DNA of 64,000 bases from Neorhizobium alkalisoli (GCF_002968635.1 NZ_PVBN01000008.1:202244-266243); one strand, 5' to 3'. Positions 53,749 to 62,719 are shown, counted from the stretch's first letter. Program-made: numbers and translations. The notes: generated by a model not told the origin, from the letters alone.

Positions 53749-54110
53749 TTTCCCAACCTTTTTATCTGTGGCTTTGTGATTTGGTGACACCACGCCGCTC
53801 CCCGATTCCTTCGAATACGGCGGGTCGTCCGCCAACCTCCCGGTGCGGACGCTTACTATCTCATTCGCAAAACAACGCAGGGTCAAGTGTCGCCGTTTCG
53901 AATTGCGACGGAAATAAGGTAAATTCGTTAACTCGGCCCGCGAAACGATCAGATACCTAAAGTTTGGGCACTCCTTGATCAAAACGGAAGCGCTGCGTCC
54001 GAATGCCCTAAACCTTGAGGTCGTGGTTTGGGCTCCGGAAGGCGGGGTTGACCAGACCTTGTTCCGGCGGCAAAACTCTGCGCCTACCGCCAACGAAAGC
54101 ATTCCCGGAT
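53749..54110. other. Divergent control region between aapJ and metC
   Basis: The region is 362 bases with no gene. It holds the aapJ promoter (53858-53886) and about 100 bases of aapJ leader. The metC side is GC-rich, and I see no clear promoter boxes there. Nitrogen control of aap is known in Rhizobium, but I do not see a sigma-54 -24/-12 GG-N10-GC element here. Confidence 0.5.
53858..53886 (-). promoter_or_regulatory. Sigma-70-type promoter of aapJQMP
   Basis: On the minus strand CTTGACC (TTGACC at 53881-53886), 17 bases, then TGAGAT. The -35 fits the rhizobial CTTGAC consensus. The start near 53851 gives a leader of about 100 bases. Confidence 0.6.
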
Positions 54111-55298
54111 ATGAAGAAGAAAGAGTCCCTGCTTAACGGCGCCGGCGCCAACACGCGCCTCGCCCATCTGGGCCATGACCCCTTGGGATATCATGGCTTT
54201 ATCAATCCGCCTGTCGTGCATGCTTCGACGGTCCTGTTTCCGGACTCTGCGACCATGGAGAAGCGTTCCCAGAAATATACCTATGGAACCCGCGGAACGC
54301 CGACGACGGATGCGCTTTGCGAAGCTCTTGACGAGCTGGAGGGCTCGGCGGGCACCATCCTCGTGCCGTCGGGTCTGGCCGCCATCTCGGTACCCTTCCT
54401 GGCTTATCTTTCGGCAGGCGACCACGCTCTCATCGTTGATTCCGTCTACACGCCGTGCCGCCATTTCTGCAACACGATGCTGACGCGGCTCGGCGTGGAG
54501 GTCGAGTATTACGATCCGGGAATCGGTGCCGGCATCGAGGCGCTGATCAAGCCCAATACGAGGCTCGTCCACACCGAGGCGCCCGGTTCCAATACGTTCG
54601 AGATGCAGGATATCCGGGCAATCGCGGATGTCGCGCACAAGCACCGCTGCGTCGTCACAATGGACAATACCTGGGCGACCCCGCTCTATTTTCGTCCCCT
54701 CGATTTCGGCGTCGACGTATCCATTCACGCGACGACCAAATATCCGTCCGGACATTCGGACATCATCATGGGCTCGGTTTCCGCGAATGCCAAGCACTGG
54801 CCGAAGCTTGAAGAGGCCCGAGTCACGCTCGGCATCTGTGGCGCGCCGGACGATTCCTATTTGATCCTGCGCGGTCTGCGCACCATGGGCATCCGTCTCG
54901 AGCATCACCAGAAAAGCGCGTTGGATATCGCGAAGTGGCTGGAGACGCGCGACGATGTGTTTAGCGTCCTGCATCCGGCCTTGCCGAGTTTCCCGGGCCA
55001 TGAGATCTGGAAACGCGACTTCAAGGGCGCGAGCGGCGTCTTTTCCTTCGTCCTGAAGGCGGAAACCGACAAGGCCAGGGCGAAGGCGCACGCCTTCCTG
55101 GACGCTCTTTCCTTATTCGGTCTCGGTTATTCCTGGGGCGGCTACGAAAGCCTTGCCATCGCAGTCAATCTCTCCGATCGCACCATCCGCACGGCGCCGC
55201 CGGAAGGGCCGGTGATCCGCCTGCAGATCGGGCTCGAAGACGTCGCGGATCTGAAAAAGGACCTGGAGGCCGGTTTCGCTGCGGCCGTGGCCGCCTGA
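54111..55298 (+). CDS. metC: Cystathionine beta-lyase
   Basis: 395 residues from ATG 54111; the open frame to 54015 lacks homology. It is a PLP enzyme cleaving cystathionine to homocysteine, pyruvate and ammonia. Gamma-family motifs are seen: YTYGTRGTPTTDALCEALDELEG, LVPSGLAAISVPFLA, HTEAPGSNTFEMQDI, TMDNTWATPLYFRPLDFGVD and the PLP lysine in HATTKYPSGHSDIIMG. The W in SWGGYESL fits the beta-lyase rather than gamma-synthase group. It is divergent from aapJ and convergent with the monooxygenase gene (stop to stop 0 bp). Confidence 0.93.
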   Translation: MKKKESLLNGAGANTRLAHLGHDPLGYHGFINPPVVHASTVLFPDSATMEKRSQKYTYGTRGTPTTDALCEALDELEGSAGTILVPSGLAAISVPFLAYLSAGDHALIVDSVYTPCRHFCNTMLTRLGVEVEYYDPGIGAGIEALIKPNTRLVHTEAPGSNTFEMQDIRAIADVAHKHRCVVTMDNTWATPLYFRPLDFGVDVSIHATTKYPSGHSDIIMGSVSANAKHWPKLEEARVTLGICGAPDDSYLILRGLRTMGIRLEHHQKSALDIAKWLETRDDVFSVLHPALPSFPGHEIWKRDFKGASGVFSFVLKAETDKARAKAHAFLDALSLFGLGYSWGGYESLAIAVNLSDRTIRTAPPEGPVIRLQIGLEDVADLKKDLEAGFAAAVAA

Positions 55299-56462
55299 TC
55301 ATTGGGCCGTGAAGCCGTAGAGCCAGTCGAGGTCCGCCGCGAGCGATTGCGGCGGACGAAGGGACAGAACGATATCGCGGCCAAGGCGGATCGGACCGCG
55401 AGCATGATAGGCGAACCGGTTGAACAGGCCGCGGGCGCGAACCTTGGCAGCCCGTTCCCGTCGCACGGTTTCAAACGCCGGTAGCGCTTCCGCGAGGGAA
55501 AGGCCTCCCGCGACCCGATTGGCGAGCACGAACGCATCCTCGATTGCCATCGCCGCGCCTTGTGCCGCAAACGGCATCATCGCATGGGCCGCATCGCCGA
55601 TCAGCACCTTGTCCCGACCGTTGTGCCAGCGCCCCGCGCTGACCTCGTAAAGGGGCCAGAATGTAGGGTTGGGCGCCTGTTTCAGCAGGTCGGCGATACG
55701 CCGGTCCCAACGGTGGAATTGAGACATCAGCATGTGTCTCTGAGCGTCGCTTGCTTCCGCATCCCAGGTTTGGCCGGGCGTCAGGCCCGATGCGATGGCG
55801 ACGATGTTGAAACCGTCCATTTCCTTGAGGGGATAGGCGACGAGGTGGGTGGACGGCCCGAGAAACGCGGTGACCTGATTGGTGGTCAGCCATGTGGGCA
55901 CGTCGCTGCGGGCAACGGTGAAGCGCCAAGCGATATTGCCCGAAAAATCCGGTTCCGGAGCGCCGGGAATAGCAGCGCGAAGGTTGGACCAGACGCCGTC
56001 GGCACCGACGATCAACGGGTAGTCCCTATTGGTCATCGCCGCCAATGCCTGGTGAACGTCGTCCCGGACCGGCGCCTCGAGATGTAGGGTGCAGAGCGGG
56101 TTTCGTTCGACCGCCGCAAGCAGTGTTTTCTGCAGTGTTGCGCGATGAAGGACACCGTAGGGCGCGCCCCAGCGTTCGCGGGCGAAGCGGCCCGCCGGTA
56201 CATGGGCCAGGGGCCTCAGCGAGGTGCCGGACACCAGCGCGATCCGCTCTGGTTCCGCCCATACCGCCTCGAGCGGGGCAAGCACGCCAAGTCGGGCAAG
56301 CACCCGGGAAGCATTCGGTGAAATCTGCAGGCCGGCGCCGACCTCCACCAGTTCGCCCGCCTCTTCAAAGATGTCGCAGGATATACCGTGCCGGGCGAAA
56401 GACAGCGCAGCCGTCAGCCCGGCCACGCCGGCACCGATGATTGCTACCCTTTCGATAGGCAT
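55299..56462 (-). CDS. FAD-dependent aromatic-ring monooxygenase (salicylate-hydroxylase-like)
   Basis: The product has 387 residues, a group A flavoprotein monooxygenase. The motifs are AIIGAGVAGLTAALSFARHGI (FAD, residues 7-27), the DG fingerprint PLIVGADGVWSNLRAAI and GDAAHAMMPFAAQGAAMAIEDA (GD motif). It would hydroxylate an aromatic or related acid with NAD(P)H and O2. The substrate cannot be assigned and no degradation cluster is adjacent. Its start follows closely on the zinc-finger gene (18 bp), so the two are probably co-transcribed. Confidence 0.9.
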   Translation of the reverse strand: MPIERVAIIGAGVAGLTAALSFARHGISCDIFEEAGELVEVGAGLQISPNASRVLARLGVLAPLEAVWAEPERIALVSGTSLRPLAHVPAGRFARERWGAPYGVLHRATLQKTLLAAVERNPLCTLHLEAPVRDDVHQALAAMTNRDYPLIVGADGVWSNLRAAIPGAPEPDFSGNIAWRFTVARSDVPTWLTTNQVTAFLGPSTHLVAYPLKEMDGFNIVAIASGLTPGQTWDAEASDAQRHMLMSQFHRWDRRIADLLKQAPNPTFWPLYEVSAGRWHNGRDKVLIGDAAHAMMPFAAQGAAMAIEDAFVLANRVAGGLSLAEALPAFETVRRERAAKVRARGLFNRFAYHARGPIRLGRDIVLSLRPPQSLAADLDWLYGFTAQ

Positions 56463-56480
56463 CCGCTAAGACCGGGCGCT

Positions 56481-56726
56481 TCAGGCAGCCTTGAGGTGGA
56501 AGACGCAACCGGGCGGGTCCGTCTGTTCTGGCTTCAGCGACGGATTGTAGCGATAGAGGGTCGAACAATAGGAGCAGACCTTTTCATTGTCGTCGCCCAT
56601 GTCGATGAAAATATGCGGATGATCGAACGGCACCGACGCGCCGGTGCACATGAATTCCTTTACGCCGATCTGGACCAACCGATGTCCGCCGTCGTTCTGG
56701 AAATGGGGAATGCTGTGCCCGGCCAT
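56481..56726 (-). CDS. CHCC-type zinc-finger protein (NDUFS6-like)
   Basis: 81 residues from ATG 56726, after GGAGACCATC; ATG 56738 is the alternative start. The zinc ligands appear as EFMCTGAS (Cys27), FDHPHIFID (His) and KVCSYCSTLYRY (C-x2-C), the zf-CHCC pattern shared with the complex I subunit NDUFS6. It probably binds Zn structurally. A role in complex I assembly is known for the mitochondrial relative and only inferred here. It is the first gene of a two-gene unit with the monooxygenase. Confidence 0.88.
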   Translation of the reverse strand: MAGHSIPHFQNDGGHRLVQIGVKEFMCTGASVPFDHPHIFIDMGDDNEKVCSYCSTLYRYNPSLKPEQTDPPGCVFHLKAA

Positions 56727-56879
56727 GATGGTCTCCATGCGTCTGATTTGAGGCGGACAATACCGTCCCGTATTCCAAATGTGTAGTGGGAAAACCGCCG
56801 CAGGCTCTTCGATTTCGTGTGATGCCCGGCTTCAAAGCGCGCGGCGGATCGCCTATGTTCCGCCCAAAAGGATGCCCCG

Positions 56880-57665
56880 ATGAATCTCAATGCCCCCGCC
56901 TTTTCCTCTTTCCACCACGACGGGCTGAAGCTCGCCTATTTCGACGAGGGCGATCCGTCGGGCGACCCGGTCTTGCTCATTCATGGATTTGCTTCCAGCG
57001 CGCTGGTCAACTGGGTTCATCCGGGCTGGTTGAAGACGCTCGGCGACGCAGGTTATCGGGTGATTGCCATGGACAACCGCGGCCACGGTTCGAGCGACAA
57101 GCCGATGGATTCGGAAGCTTACCGCCCCTGGGTGATGGCGGAGGACTCGATCGCGCTGCTCGACCATCTGCGCATTCCCGAAGCGCATCTGTTCGGTTAT
57201 TCCATGGGTGCGCGGATCTCGGTCTTCGCAGCACTCGCCCATCCGGATCGGGTCCGCTCGCTGGTGCTCGGTGGTCTCGGTATCGGCATGACGGACGGGG
57301 TAGGGGATTGGGACCCGATCGCCGACGCTCTTCTTGCCCCTTCGCTCGATGATGTCAGCCATGCGCGCGGCCGCATGTTCCGTGCCTTCGCCGATCAGAC
57401 CAGAAGCAACAAAGAAGCTCTTGCGGCCTGTATCCGCGGCTCCCGAGACCTTGTTTCGCGCGCCGATATGGGCAGGATCGATGCGCCGACATTGATCGGA
57501 GTGGGCACCACCGACGATATCGCGGGCTCGCCACAGGAGCTGGCGGCGTTGATGCCGCATGCCGTGGCTCTCGACATTCCCGGCCGCGATCATATGCTCG
57601 CCGTTGGCGACCGGGTCTTCAAGAAAGCGGTTCTCGATTTCTATGCAGGGCTCTCGGAGCGATAG
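56880..57665 (+). CDS. Alpha/beta-fold hydrolase
   Basis: The product has 261 residues. The fold markers are VLLIHGFASSALVNW (oxyanion HG), VIAMDNRGHGSSDKP, the nucleophile elbow GYSMGAR (Ser about 110), an acid in GVGTTDDIAG and the final His in IPGRDHMLAVGD. It is a small esterase, lipase or C-C hydrolase of unknown substrate. No signal peptide is present, so it is cytoplasmic. A gap of 124 bp with a promoter separates it from cysE. Confidence 0.93.
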   Translation: MNLNAPAFSSFHHDGLKLAYFDEGDPSGDPVLLIHGFASSALVNWVHPGWLKTLGDAGYRVIAMDNRGHGSSDKPMDSEAYRPWVMAEDSIALLDHLRIPEAHLFGYSMGARISVFAALAHPDRVRSLVLGGLGIGMTDGVGDWDPIADALLAPSLDDVSHARGRMFRAFADQTRSNKEALAACIRGSRDLVSRADMGRIDAPTLIGVGTTDDIAGSPQELAALMPHAVALDIPGRDHMLAVGDRVFKKAVLDFYAGLSER

Positions 57666-57729
57666 CCGCCCCGGGGAAGGTCCGAGGTTTCTTCATGCTA
57701 ACGATCAACGGAATGCAATTTTGAGGCCG

Positions 57730-57758
57730 TTGGTCTTCCTGTAAACTTATTCTATATA
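57730..57758 (+). promoter_or_regulatory. Promoter of cysE
   Basis: TTGGTC, 17 bases, then TATATA (within TTCTATATAG). The start near 57765 gives a short leader carrying AGGAGACGGCT before the ATG at 57790. Confidence 0.6.
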
Positions 57759-57789
57759 GTGAGCCTGAAGGTAGAACGAGGAGACGGCT

Positions 57790-58614
57790 ATGGCCGCGAG
57801 AATTGACGCCCGCCAGAAGGAGCAGGTCGCGACGGTGGATCCCATTTGGGATACGCTGCGGGAAGAGGCGCGCATGGCGGCCGAGCAGGATCCGCTGCTT
57901 GCGGCCTTTCTTTTCTCCACGGTGCTGAACCATCATTCTCTCGAGGAATGCGTAGTGCATCGCATCTGCGAGCGCCTCGATCATCCGGACTTGCAGGCCG
58001 TGCTTCTGCGTCAGACTTTCATGGAAATGCTTGAGGATTGGCCGGAATGGGGCGCCATTCTGCGTGTCGATATCCAGGCTTTTTATGACCGTGATCCCGC
58101 CTGCCTGCGGTTTATCGAGCCCGTTCTCTATTTCAAGGGCTTCCATGCTATCCAGACGCACCGGCTGGCCCATTGGCTCTTTGACCGCGGCCGCCGCGAT
58201 TTCGCGCTCTACCTGCAGAGCAGGTCGTCGAGCGTTTTCCAGACGGACATCAACCCGGCCGCCCGCATCGGCAAGGGCATATTCCTGGATCATGCGACGG
58301 GCCTCGTGGTGGGCGAGACGGCGGTTATCGGCGACAACGTATCGATCCTCCATGGCGTCACCCTCGGGGGCACCGGCAAGGAGGGCGCTGACCGCCATCC
58401 GAAGATCGGCCACGGCGTGCTGATCGGCGCCGGGGCAAAGATCCTCGGCAATATCGAGGTGGGCTCCTGCTCGCGTGTCGCTGCAGGGTCGGTGGTCTTG
58501 AAGGCTGTTCCGCCGAAGTCCACCGTCGCGGGCGTTCCCGCTAAGGTGGTCGGGGAAGCCGGGTGTTCCGAACCGGCCCGCCTGATGGATCAGCTTTTAG
58601 GCGCGGACATCTGA
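57790..58614 (+). CDS. cysE: Serine O-acetyltransferase
   Basis: The product has 274 residues. It acetylates L-serine from acetyl-CoA, the first step of cysteine synthesis. The start follows GAGGAGACGGCT. An N-terminal helical domain (DPIWDTLREEARMAAEQDPLL; catalytic Asp/His region KGFHAIQTHRLAHWLF) precedes a left-handed beta-helix of hexapeptide repeats (about 155-245: IGKGIFLDHATGLVVGETAVIGDNVSILHGVTLGG). The C-terminal tail is longer than a minimal enzyme and could carry cysteine feedback control. A weak terminator follows. Confidence 0.96.
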   Translation: MAARIDARQKEQVATVDPIWDTLREEARMAAEQDPLLAAFLFSTVLNHHSLEECVVHRICERLDHPDLQAVLLRQTFMEMLEDWPEWGAILRVDIQAFYDRDPACLRFIEPVLYFKGFHAIQTHRLAHWLFDRGRRDFALYLQSRSSSVFQTDINPAARIGKGIFLDHATGLVVGETAVIGDNVSILHGVTLGGTGKEGADRHPKIGHGVLIGAGAKILGNIEVGSCSRVAAGSVVLKAVPPKSTVAGVPAKVVGEAGCSEPARLMDQLLGADI

Positions 58615-58640
58615 AATTCCGGCGCCTTGCTCGACAGCAG

Positions 58641-58675
58641 AAAGAGCGGCCGCACCTCCTGGCCGCTTTACTTTC
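58641..58675 (+). terminator. Probable terminator of cysE
   Basis: AGCGGCC-N9-GGCCGCT followed by TTACTTTC, 30 bases after the stop. The T tract is interrupted, so efficiency is uncertain. Confidence 0.55.
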
Positions 58676-58728
58676 GCCTTTGTCCCATGTCAAAAGCGCC
58701 GCAACTTGAATCGCTGACGGAGAGAATG

Positions 58729-58932
58729 GTGAAACCGGACGAAATCAAGAAGCTCGACGCCTATTTCAAGCGCGTGATCAATCCGCAGGCGGTCGTCAAG
58801 GCACGCCCGCGCAAGAATGATTCGGCAGAGGTTTATCTAGGCGAGGAATTCCTGGGCGTCGTTTATGTGGACGACGAGGACGGCGACCGTTCCTACAACT
58901 TCTCGATGGCGATTCTCGACGTCGATCTCTGA
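58729..58932 (+). CDS. DUF3126 protein (67 aa)
   Basis: The start is set at GTG 58729, because the family begins M-K-P-D-E-I-K-K and ACGGAGAGA is well placed for it; ATG 58726 or 58687 are alternatives. The 67 residues (DEIKKLDAYFKRVINPQAVV, KARPRKNDSAEVYLGEEFLG, VVYVDDEDGDRSYNFSMAIL) fill the DUF3126 family, which is restricted to alphaproteobacteria. It is small and cytoplasmic, with unknown function. It follows cysE after about 115 bp. Confidence 0.82.
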   Translation: MKPDEIKKLDAYFKRVINPQAVVKARPRKNDSAEVYLGEEFLGVVYVDDEDGDRSYNFSMAILDVDL

Positions 58933-59110
58933 TTGCCCGCTCGAGGCAACTGCGAAGCGGGCCTTATGGTCCGTTTCTTGATTCAGGGCTGTCGCAATTG
59001 CGCGGAAAGCCGCGTTGAGAGCCCTTTCAGATGCCTGAAAATCTTTCCCAAATCATCGCATCGAATCAGTTTTCGCTCCGCCTGGGCAAAGGTTGGGGTC
59101 CCGGTCATTT

Positions 59111-59122
59111 TGCATTGCACAA
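59111..59122 (+). promoter_or_regulatory. PhaR-like operator upstream of the phasin promoter
   Basis: TGCATTGCACAA matches TGCRNYGCASMA at every position and sits in a larger dyad TTTTG-N7-CAAAA (59108-59124). It ends 8 bases before the -35 box of the phasin promoter. PhaR repression of phasin genes is established in several alpha- and betaproteobacteria. Confidence 0.6.
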
Positions 59123-59129
59123 AACAGCC

Positions 59130-59158
59130 TTGACTTTTGCCGGATGGGTCGGTTGTAT
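59130..59158 (+). promoter_or_regulatory. Promoter of the phasin gene
   Basis: CTTGACT (TTGACT 59130-59135), 17 bases, then TTGTAT. The start near 59165 gives a 25-base leader with AAGGGATCAGG. Confidence 0.6.
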
Positions 59159-59190
59159 GAGCTTCTCCGAATAGAACAAGGGATCAGGCT

Positions 59191-59541
59191 ATGTTCAATT
59201 TCGATGAAGCCAGCAAGAAGAGCAAGGAAGCGATGGACGGTGTGCTGAAAAGCTATACGGAAGTCGCCAGAGGGTTCCAGGCAATCGCTACCGAAGCGAA
59301 CGACTATTCCCGCAAGTCCTTCCAGGAAATGACTTCTTTCGTGGAAGCGTTCACGGGAGTGCGCAGCATCGAGGCGGCTTACGAACTCCAGACCAAGTAC
59401 ATCAAGTCGACCTACGATGGTTTCATCGTCGAGGCGACCAAGATGAGCGATATGTACGCAGACCTCGCGAAGTTGGCCTATAAGCCGTACGAGGCACCGG
59501 TTGCCAAATCGACCGCCATCACGACCGCAAACGCGGCCTGA
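59191..59541 (+). CDS. phaP: Phasin-family protein
   Basis: The product has 116 residues. Phasins coat PHB granules and control their size. The chain is almost all helix and amphipathic: MFNFDEASKKSKEAMDGVLK, then ARGFQAIATEANDYSRKSFQ, EMTSFVEAFTGVRSIEAAYE, LQTKYIKSTYDGFIVEATKM. This matches the Phasin_2 pattern, with a short Ala/Pro/Thr tail. The start follows AAGGGATCAGGCT. It is monocistronic with a strong terminator, and a PhaR-like operator lies upstream. The synthase phaC is 21 kb away. Confidence 0.92.
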   Translation: MFNFDEASKKSKEAMDGVLKSYTEVARGFQAIATEANDYSRKSFQEMTSFVEAFTGVRSIEAAYELQTKYIKSTYDGFIVEATKMSDMYADLAKLAYKPYEAPVAKSTAITTANAA

Positions 59542-59578
59542 CGGCGGGTAAAGCCTTTTCAACGACGCCTTCACGATC

Positions 59579-59616
59579 GAAGGCCGGCGGCGTTTCGCGT
59601 TGCCGGCCTTTTTGAT
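59579..59616 (+). terminator. Rho-independent terminator of the phasin gene
   Basis: AAGGCCGGC...GCCGGCCTTTTTG, a GC-rich stem with a run of five T, about 40 bases after the stop. Confidence 0.9.
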
Positions 59617-59790
59617 TCCGGCAAATGCGGAAAACCCTGTTTTTCCGCATCTTCGCGGTCTCTCTAGCGGAATAGTGATTGCGTGGGCGCAAAGGGGGCT
59701 TAAAATCGCTACTCAGTGAACTACGTTAGGAAGACTGAAGTTCGGCTGATCGGCCCTTCACTGAACCGCCGCCGGATTCCTGGGGAATGA

Positions 59791-60150
59791 ATGAAGATGA
59801 TCGCACCGCCGATCTTTATGCAACGAGAAAAAGGTGGAGACGGAGATAACGCGGGCCGCGGAACCTCAGTCATCACACGCACGAAACCCAAAACCAAACG
59901 GCCCAACCTTTATCGCGTACTCCTGTTGAATGACGACTACACTCCAATGGAATTCGTCATCCACATTCTGGAGCGTTTCTTTCAGAAGGATCGGGAAGCC
60001 GCGACGCGCATCATGCTCCATGTCCATAATCACGGCGTGGGGGAATGCGGAATATTTACATACGAAGTAGCGGAAACCAAAGTGTCCCAGGTTATGGACT
60101 TCGCCCGGCAACACCAGCATCCGCTGCAATGTGTCATGGAAAAGAAGTGA
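59791..60150 (+). CDS. clpS: ClpS adaptor of the ClpAP protease
   Basis: The product has 119 residues. It binds the N-domain of ClpA and delivers N-degron substrates. An unstructured N-terminus (to about 38) leads to the core: [20 protein letters not shown] (with the conserved [11 protein letters not shown]-degron pocket), then [27 protein letters not shown] 59791 is used; ATG 59797 is possible. It lies 10 bp upstream of the clpA GTG, so the two are co-expressed. Confidence 0.97.
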   Translation: MKMIAPPIFMQREKGGDGDNAGRGTSVITRTKPKTKRPNLYRVLLLNDDYTPMEFVIHILERFFQKDREAATRIMLHVHNHGVGECGIFTYEVAETKVSQVMDFARQHQHPLQCVMEKK

Positions 60151-60160
60151 GGAACCCGAC

Positions 60161-62698
60161 GTGCCAACATTTTCGCCTAGTCTTGAAAAGGCGCTGCATC
60201 AGGCACTGACCTTCGCGAACGAGCGGCATCACGAATATGCCACGCTCGAACACCTGCTTCTGGCATTGATCGACGATGCCGACGCAGCGGCGGTCATGGG
60301 CGCTTGTAACGTCAATTTGGAAACCCTGCGCAAGACCGTTGCCGACTATGTCGACAACGAACTTGCCAACCTCGTCACCGGTTACGACGAGGATTCGAAG
60401 CCGACTTCCGGCTTCCAGCGTGTCATTCAGCGCGCCGTCATCCACGTCCAGTCCTCCGGCCGTGAAGAAGTCACCGGCGCCAACGTTCTCGTCGCGATCT
60501 TCGCGGAACGGGAAAGCCATGCTGCCTTCTTCCTGCAGGAGCAGGAAATGACCCGCTACGACGCGGTCAACTACATTTCTCACGGTATCGGCAAGCGTCC
60601 GGGGGCCTCCCAGACCCGCACGCCGCGCGGTTCCGAAGAAAGCGATTCCGATTCGAAACCTGCCCGCGAGCAAGAGGAAGGATCGGCCAAGAAACCGCAG
60701 GATGCGCTCAAGGCCTATTGCGTCAATCTGAATGAAAAAGCCCGCGAAGGGCGCATCGATCCTCTCATCGGCCGCAATGCCGAGGTCAACCGGACGATCC
60801 AGGTCCTGTGCCGCCGCTCCAAGAACAACCCGCTCTATGTGGGCGATCCGGGCGTCGGCAAGACGGCGATCGCCGAAGGCCTCGCCAAGCGGATCATCGA
60901 GGGCAAGGTGCCGGAAGCGCTTGCCGATGCCACCATCTTCTCGCTCGACATGGGCACGCTGCTCGCCGGCACCCGTTATCGTGGCGATTTCGAGGAGCGG
61001 CTGAAGCAGGTCGTCAAGGAACTCGAGGATTACCCGGGAGCAGTACTCTTCATCGACGAGATCCACACCGTCATCGGCGCCGGAGCCACGTCGGGCGGGG
61101 CCATGGATGCCTCGAACCTTCTGAAGCCGGCGCTTTCCTCGGGTGCGATCCGCTGCATCGGCTCGACTACCTACAAGGAATACCGCCAGTTCTTCGAAAA
61201 GGACCGGGCCCTGGTTCGGCGCTTCCAGAAGATCGACGTCAACGAGCCGTCGATCGACGATGCGATCGAGATCATGAAGGGCCTGAAGCCTTATTTCGAG
61301 GACTATCACAAGCTGCGTTACACCAACGAGGCGATCAAGTCCGCCGTGGAGCTCTCGGCGCGCTACATCTCCGACCGCAAGCTGCCGGACAAGGCGATCG
61401 ACGTGATCGACGAGACCGGGGCGGCGCAGATGCTTCTGCCGGCCTCCAAACGCCGTAAGCTGATCACCGAAAAGGAGATCGAGGCGACGATCGCCACGAT
61501 GGCGCGGATTCCGGCAAAGACCGTCTCCAAGGATGACGAGATGGTTCTCGCCAACCTCGAAAAGGAACTGCGTTCGGTCGTCTACGGGCAGGACGCGGCG
61601 ATCGAGGCCCTCTCGACGGCGATCAAGCTCGCCCGCGCAGGCCTTCGCGAACCGAACAAGCCGATCGGCTCCTACGTCTTCTCCGGCCCGACCGGCGTCG
61701 GCAAGACGGAAGTGGCCAAGCAGCTTGCGTCGTCGCTCGGCGTCGAACTGCTGCGGTTCGACATGTCGGAATATATGGAACGCCATACGGTCTCGCGGCT
61801 GCTTGGCGCACCCCCCGGCTATGTCGGCTTCGACCAGGGCGGTCTCCTGACCGACAGCGTGGATCAGCATCCGCACAGCGTCGTCCTGCTCGACGAGATC
61901 GAGAAGGCGCATCCGGATATCTACAATATCCTGCTGCAGGTCATGGACCACGGTTCGCTGACCGACCACAACGGCAAGAAGATCGACTTCCGCAACGTCA
62001 TCCTGATCATGACGACCAATGCGGGCGCATCGGAAATGGCCAAGGCGGCGATCGGCTTCGGTTCGTCGAAACGCACCGGCGAGGATGAGGAGGCGCTGAA
62101 CCGCCTGTTCACCCCCGAGTTCCGCAATCGCCTCGATGCCGTGATCCCGTTCGCGCCGCTGCCGACGGAGGTCATCCATCAGGTCGTGCAGAAGTTCGTC
62201 ATGCAGCTCGAGACGCAGCTTTCCGAACGCAACGTCACGTTCGACCTGCATCAGGACGCCATCGCCTGGCTTGCCGACAAGGGCTATGACGAAAGAATGG
62301 GTGCCCGTCCGCTGTCGCGGGTCATCCAGGAGCACATCAAGAAGCCGCTGGCCAACGAGATCCTGTTCGGCAAGCTGCGCAAGGGTGGTGTGGTCAACGT
62401 CACGGTTGGCAAGGGCGAGGACGGCAAGGACAAGCTGATCCTGGATGCCATTCCGGAGACGACGCCTGTGAAGCCGAAGCCGGAGGCAGAGGTGGAAGAG
62501 GCCGTCGAGGAGGCCGAAGCGAAGGTTTCGAAGCCCAAGGCACCGAAAAAGTCGGCGCCGAAGGACAAGGATGGCGGTTCTGCAAAGGCGCGCGCCATGG
62601 TCGATGCCGACGTGATCGCCGAGACGACCCCCCCGGCGGCTCACAAGACCCCTGCGCGCAAGGGATCGACGGTGCCGCGCGTGCCGAAGAGTAAATAA
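60161..62698 (+). CDS. clpA: ClpA ATP-dependent unfoldase
   Basis: 845 residues from GTG 60161 (GAGGAACCCGAC before it; the first residues V-P-T-F-S-P-S-L-E match ClpA). It has an N-domain with double Clp repeat (to about 145), an acidic linker, and AAA1 with GDPGVGKT and LFIDEIHTVIGAG. AAA2 has GPTGVGKT and VLLDEIEKAHPD, and the ClpP-docking IGF-like loop lies between (AAIGFGSSK). A C-terminal extension of about 100 residues, rich in Lys/Pro/Ala (KPKAPKKSAPKDKD), exceeds the 758-residue E. coli protein. The 1019-codon open frame on the other strand is a shadow. Confidence 0.97.
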   Translation: MPTFSPSLEKALHQALTFANERHHEYATLEHLLLALIDDADAAAVMGACNVNLETLRKTVADYVDNELANLVTGYDEDSKPTSGFQRVIQRAVIHVQSSGREEVTGANVLVAIFAERESHAAFFLQEQEMTRYDAVNYISHGIGKRPGASQTRTPRGSEESDSDSKPAREQEEGSAKKPQDALKAYCVNLNEKAREGRIDPLIGRNAEVNRTIQVLCRRSKNNPLYVGDPGVGKTAIAEGLAKRIIEGKVPEALADATIFSLDMGTLLAGTRYRGDFEERLKQVVKELEDYPGAVLFIDEIHTVIGAGATSGGAMDASNLLKPALSSGAIRCIGSTTYKEYRQFFEKDRALVRRFQKIDVNEPSIDDAIEIMKGLKPYFEDYHKLRYTNEAIKSAVELSARYISDRKLPDKAIDVIDETGAAQMLLPASKRRKLITEKEIEATIATMARIPAKTVSKDDEMVLANLEKELRSVVYGQDAAIEALSTAIKLARAGLREPNKPIGSYVFSGPTGVGKTEVAKQLASSLGVELLRFDMSEYMERHTVSRLLGAPPGYVGFDQGGLLTDSVDQHPHSVVLLDEIEKAHPDIYNILLQVMDHGSLTDHNGKKIDFRNVILIMTTNAGASEMAKAAIGFGSSKRTGEDEEALNRLFTPEFRNRLDAVIPFAPLPTEVIHQVVQKFVMQLETQLSERNVTFDLHQDAIAWLADKGYDERMGARPLSRVIQEHIKKPLANEILFGKLRKGGVVNVTVGKGEDGKDKLILDAIPETTPVKPKPEAEVEEAVEEAEAKVSKPKAPKKSAPKDKDGGSAKARAMVDADVIAETTPPAAHKTPARKGSTVPRVPKSK

Positions 62699-62719
62699 GG
62701 CTGTTGGATCTAGCCATTG

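Noticed and set aside
54000..54110. Possible SAM-II riboswitch upstream of metC
   Set aside because: I looked for the conserved stem-loop and pseudoknot sequence and found no matching pattern. The leader is short.
58933..58975. GCCCGCT...AGCGGGC hairpin after the DUF3126 gene
   Set aside because: The 7-bp stem has a long loop and no T run, so I did not call it a terminator.
59679..59692. TTGCG-TGGG-CGCAA dyad upstream of clpS
   Set aside because: It resembles the PhaR-like motif but has a four-base spacer and different flanks. It is too weak to list as a site.
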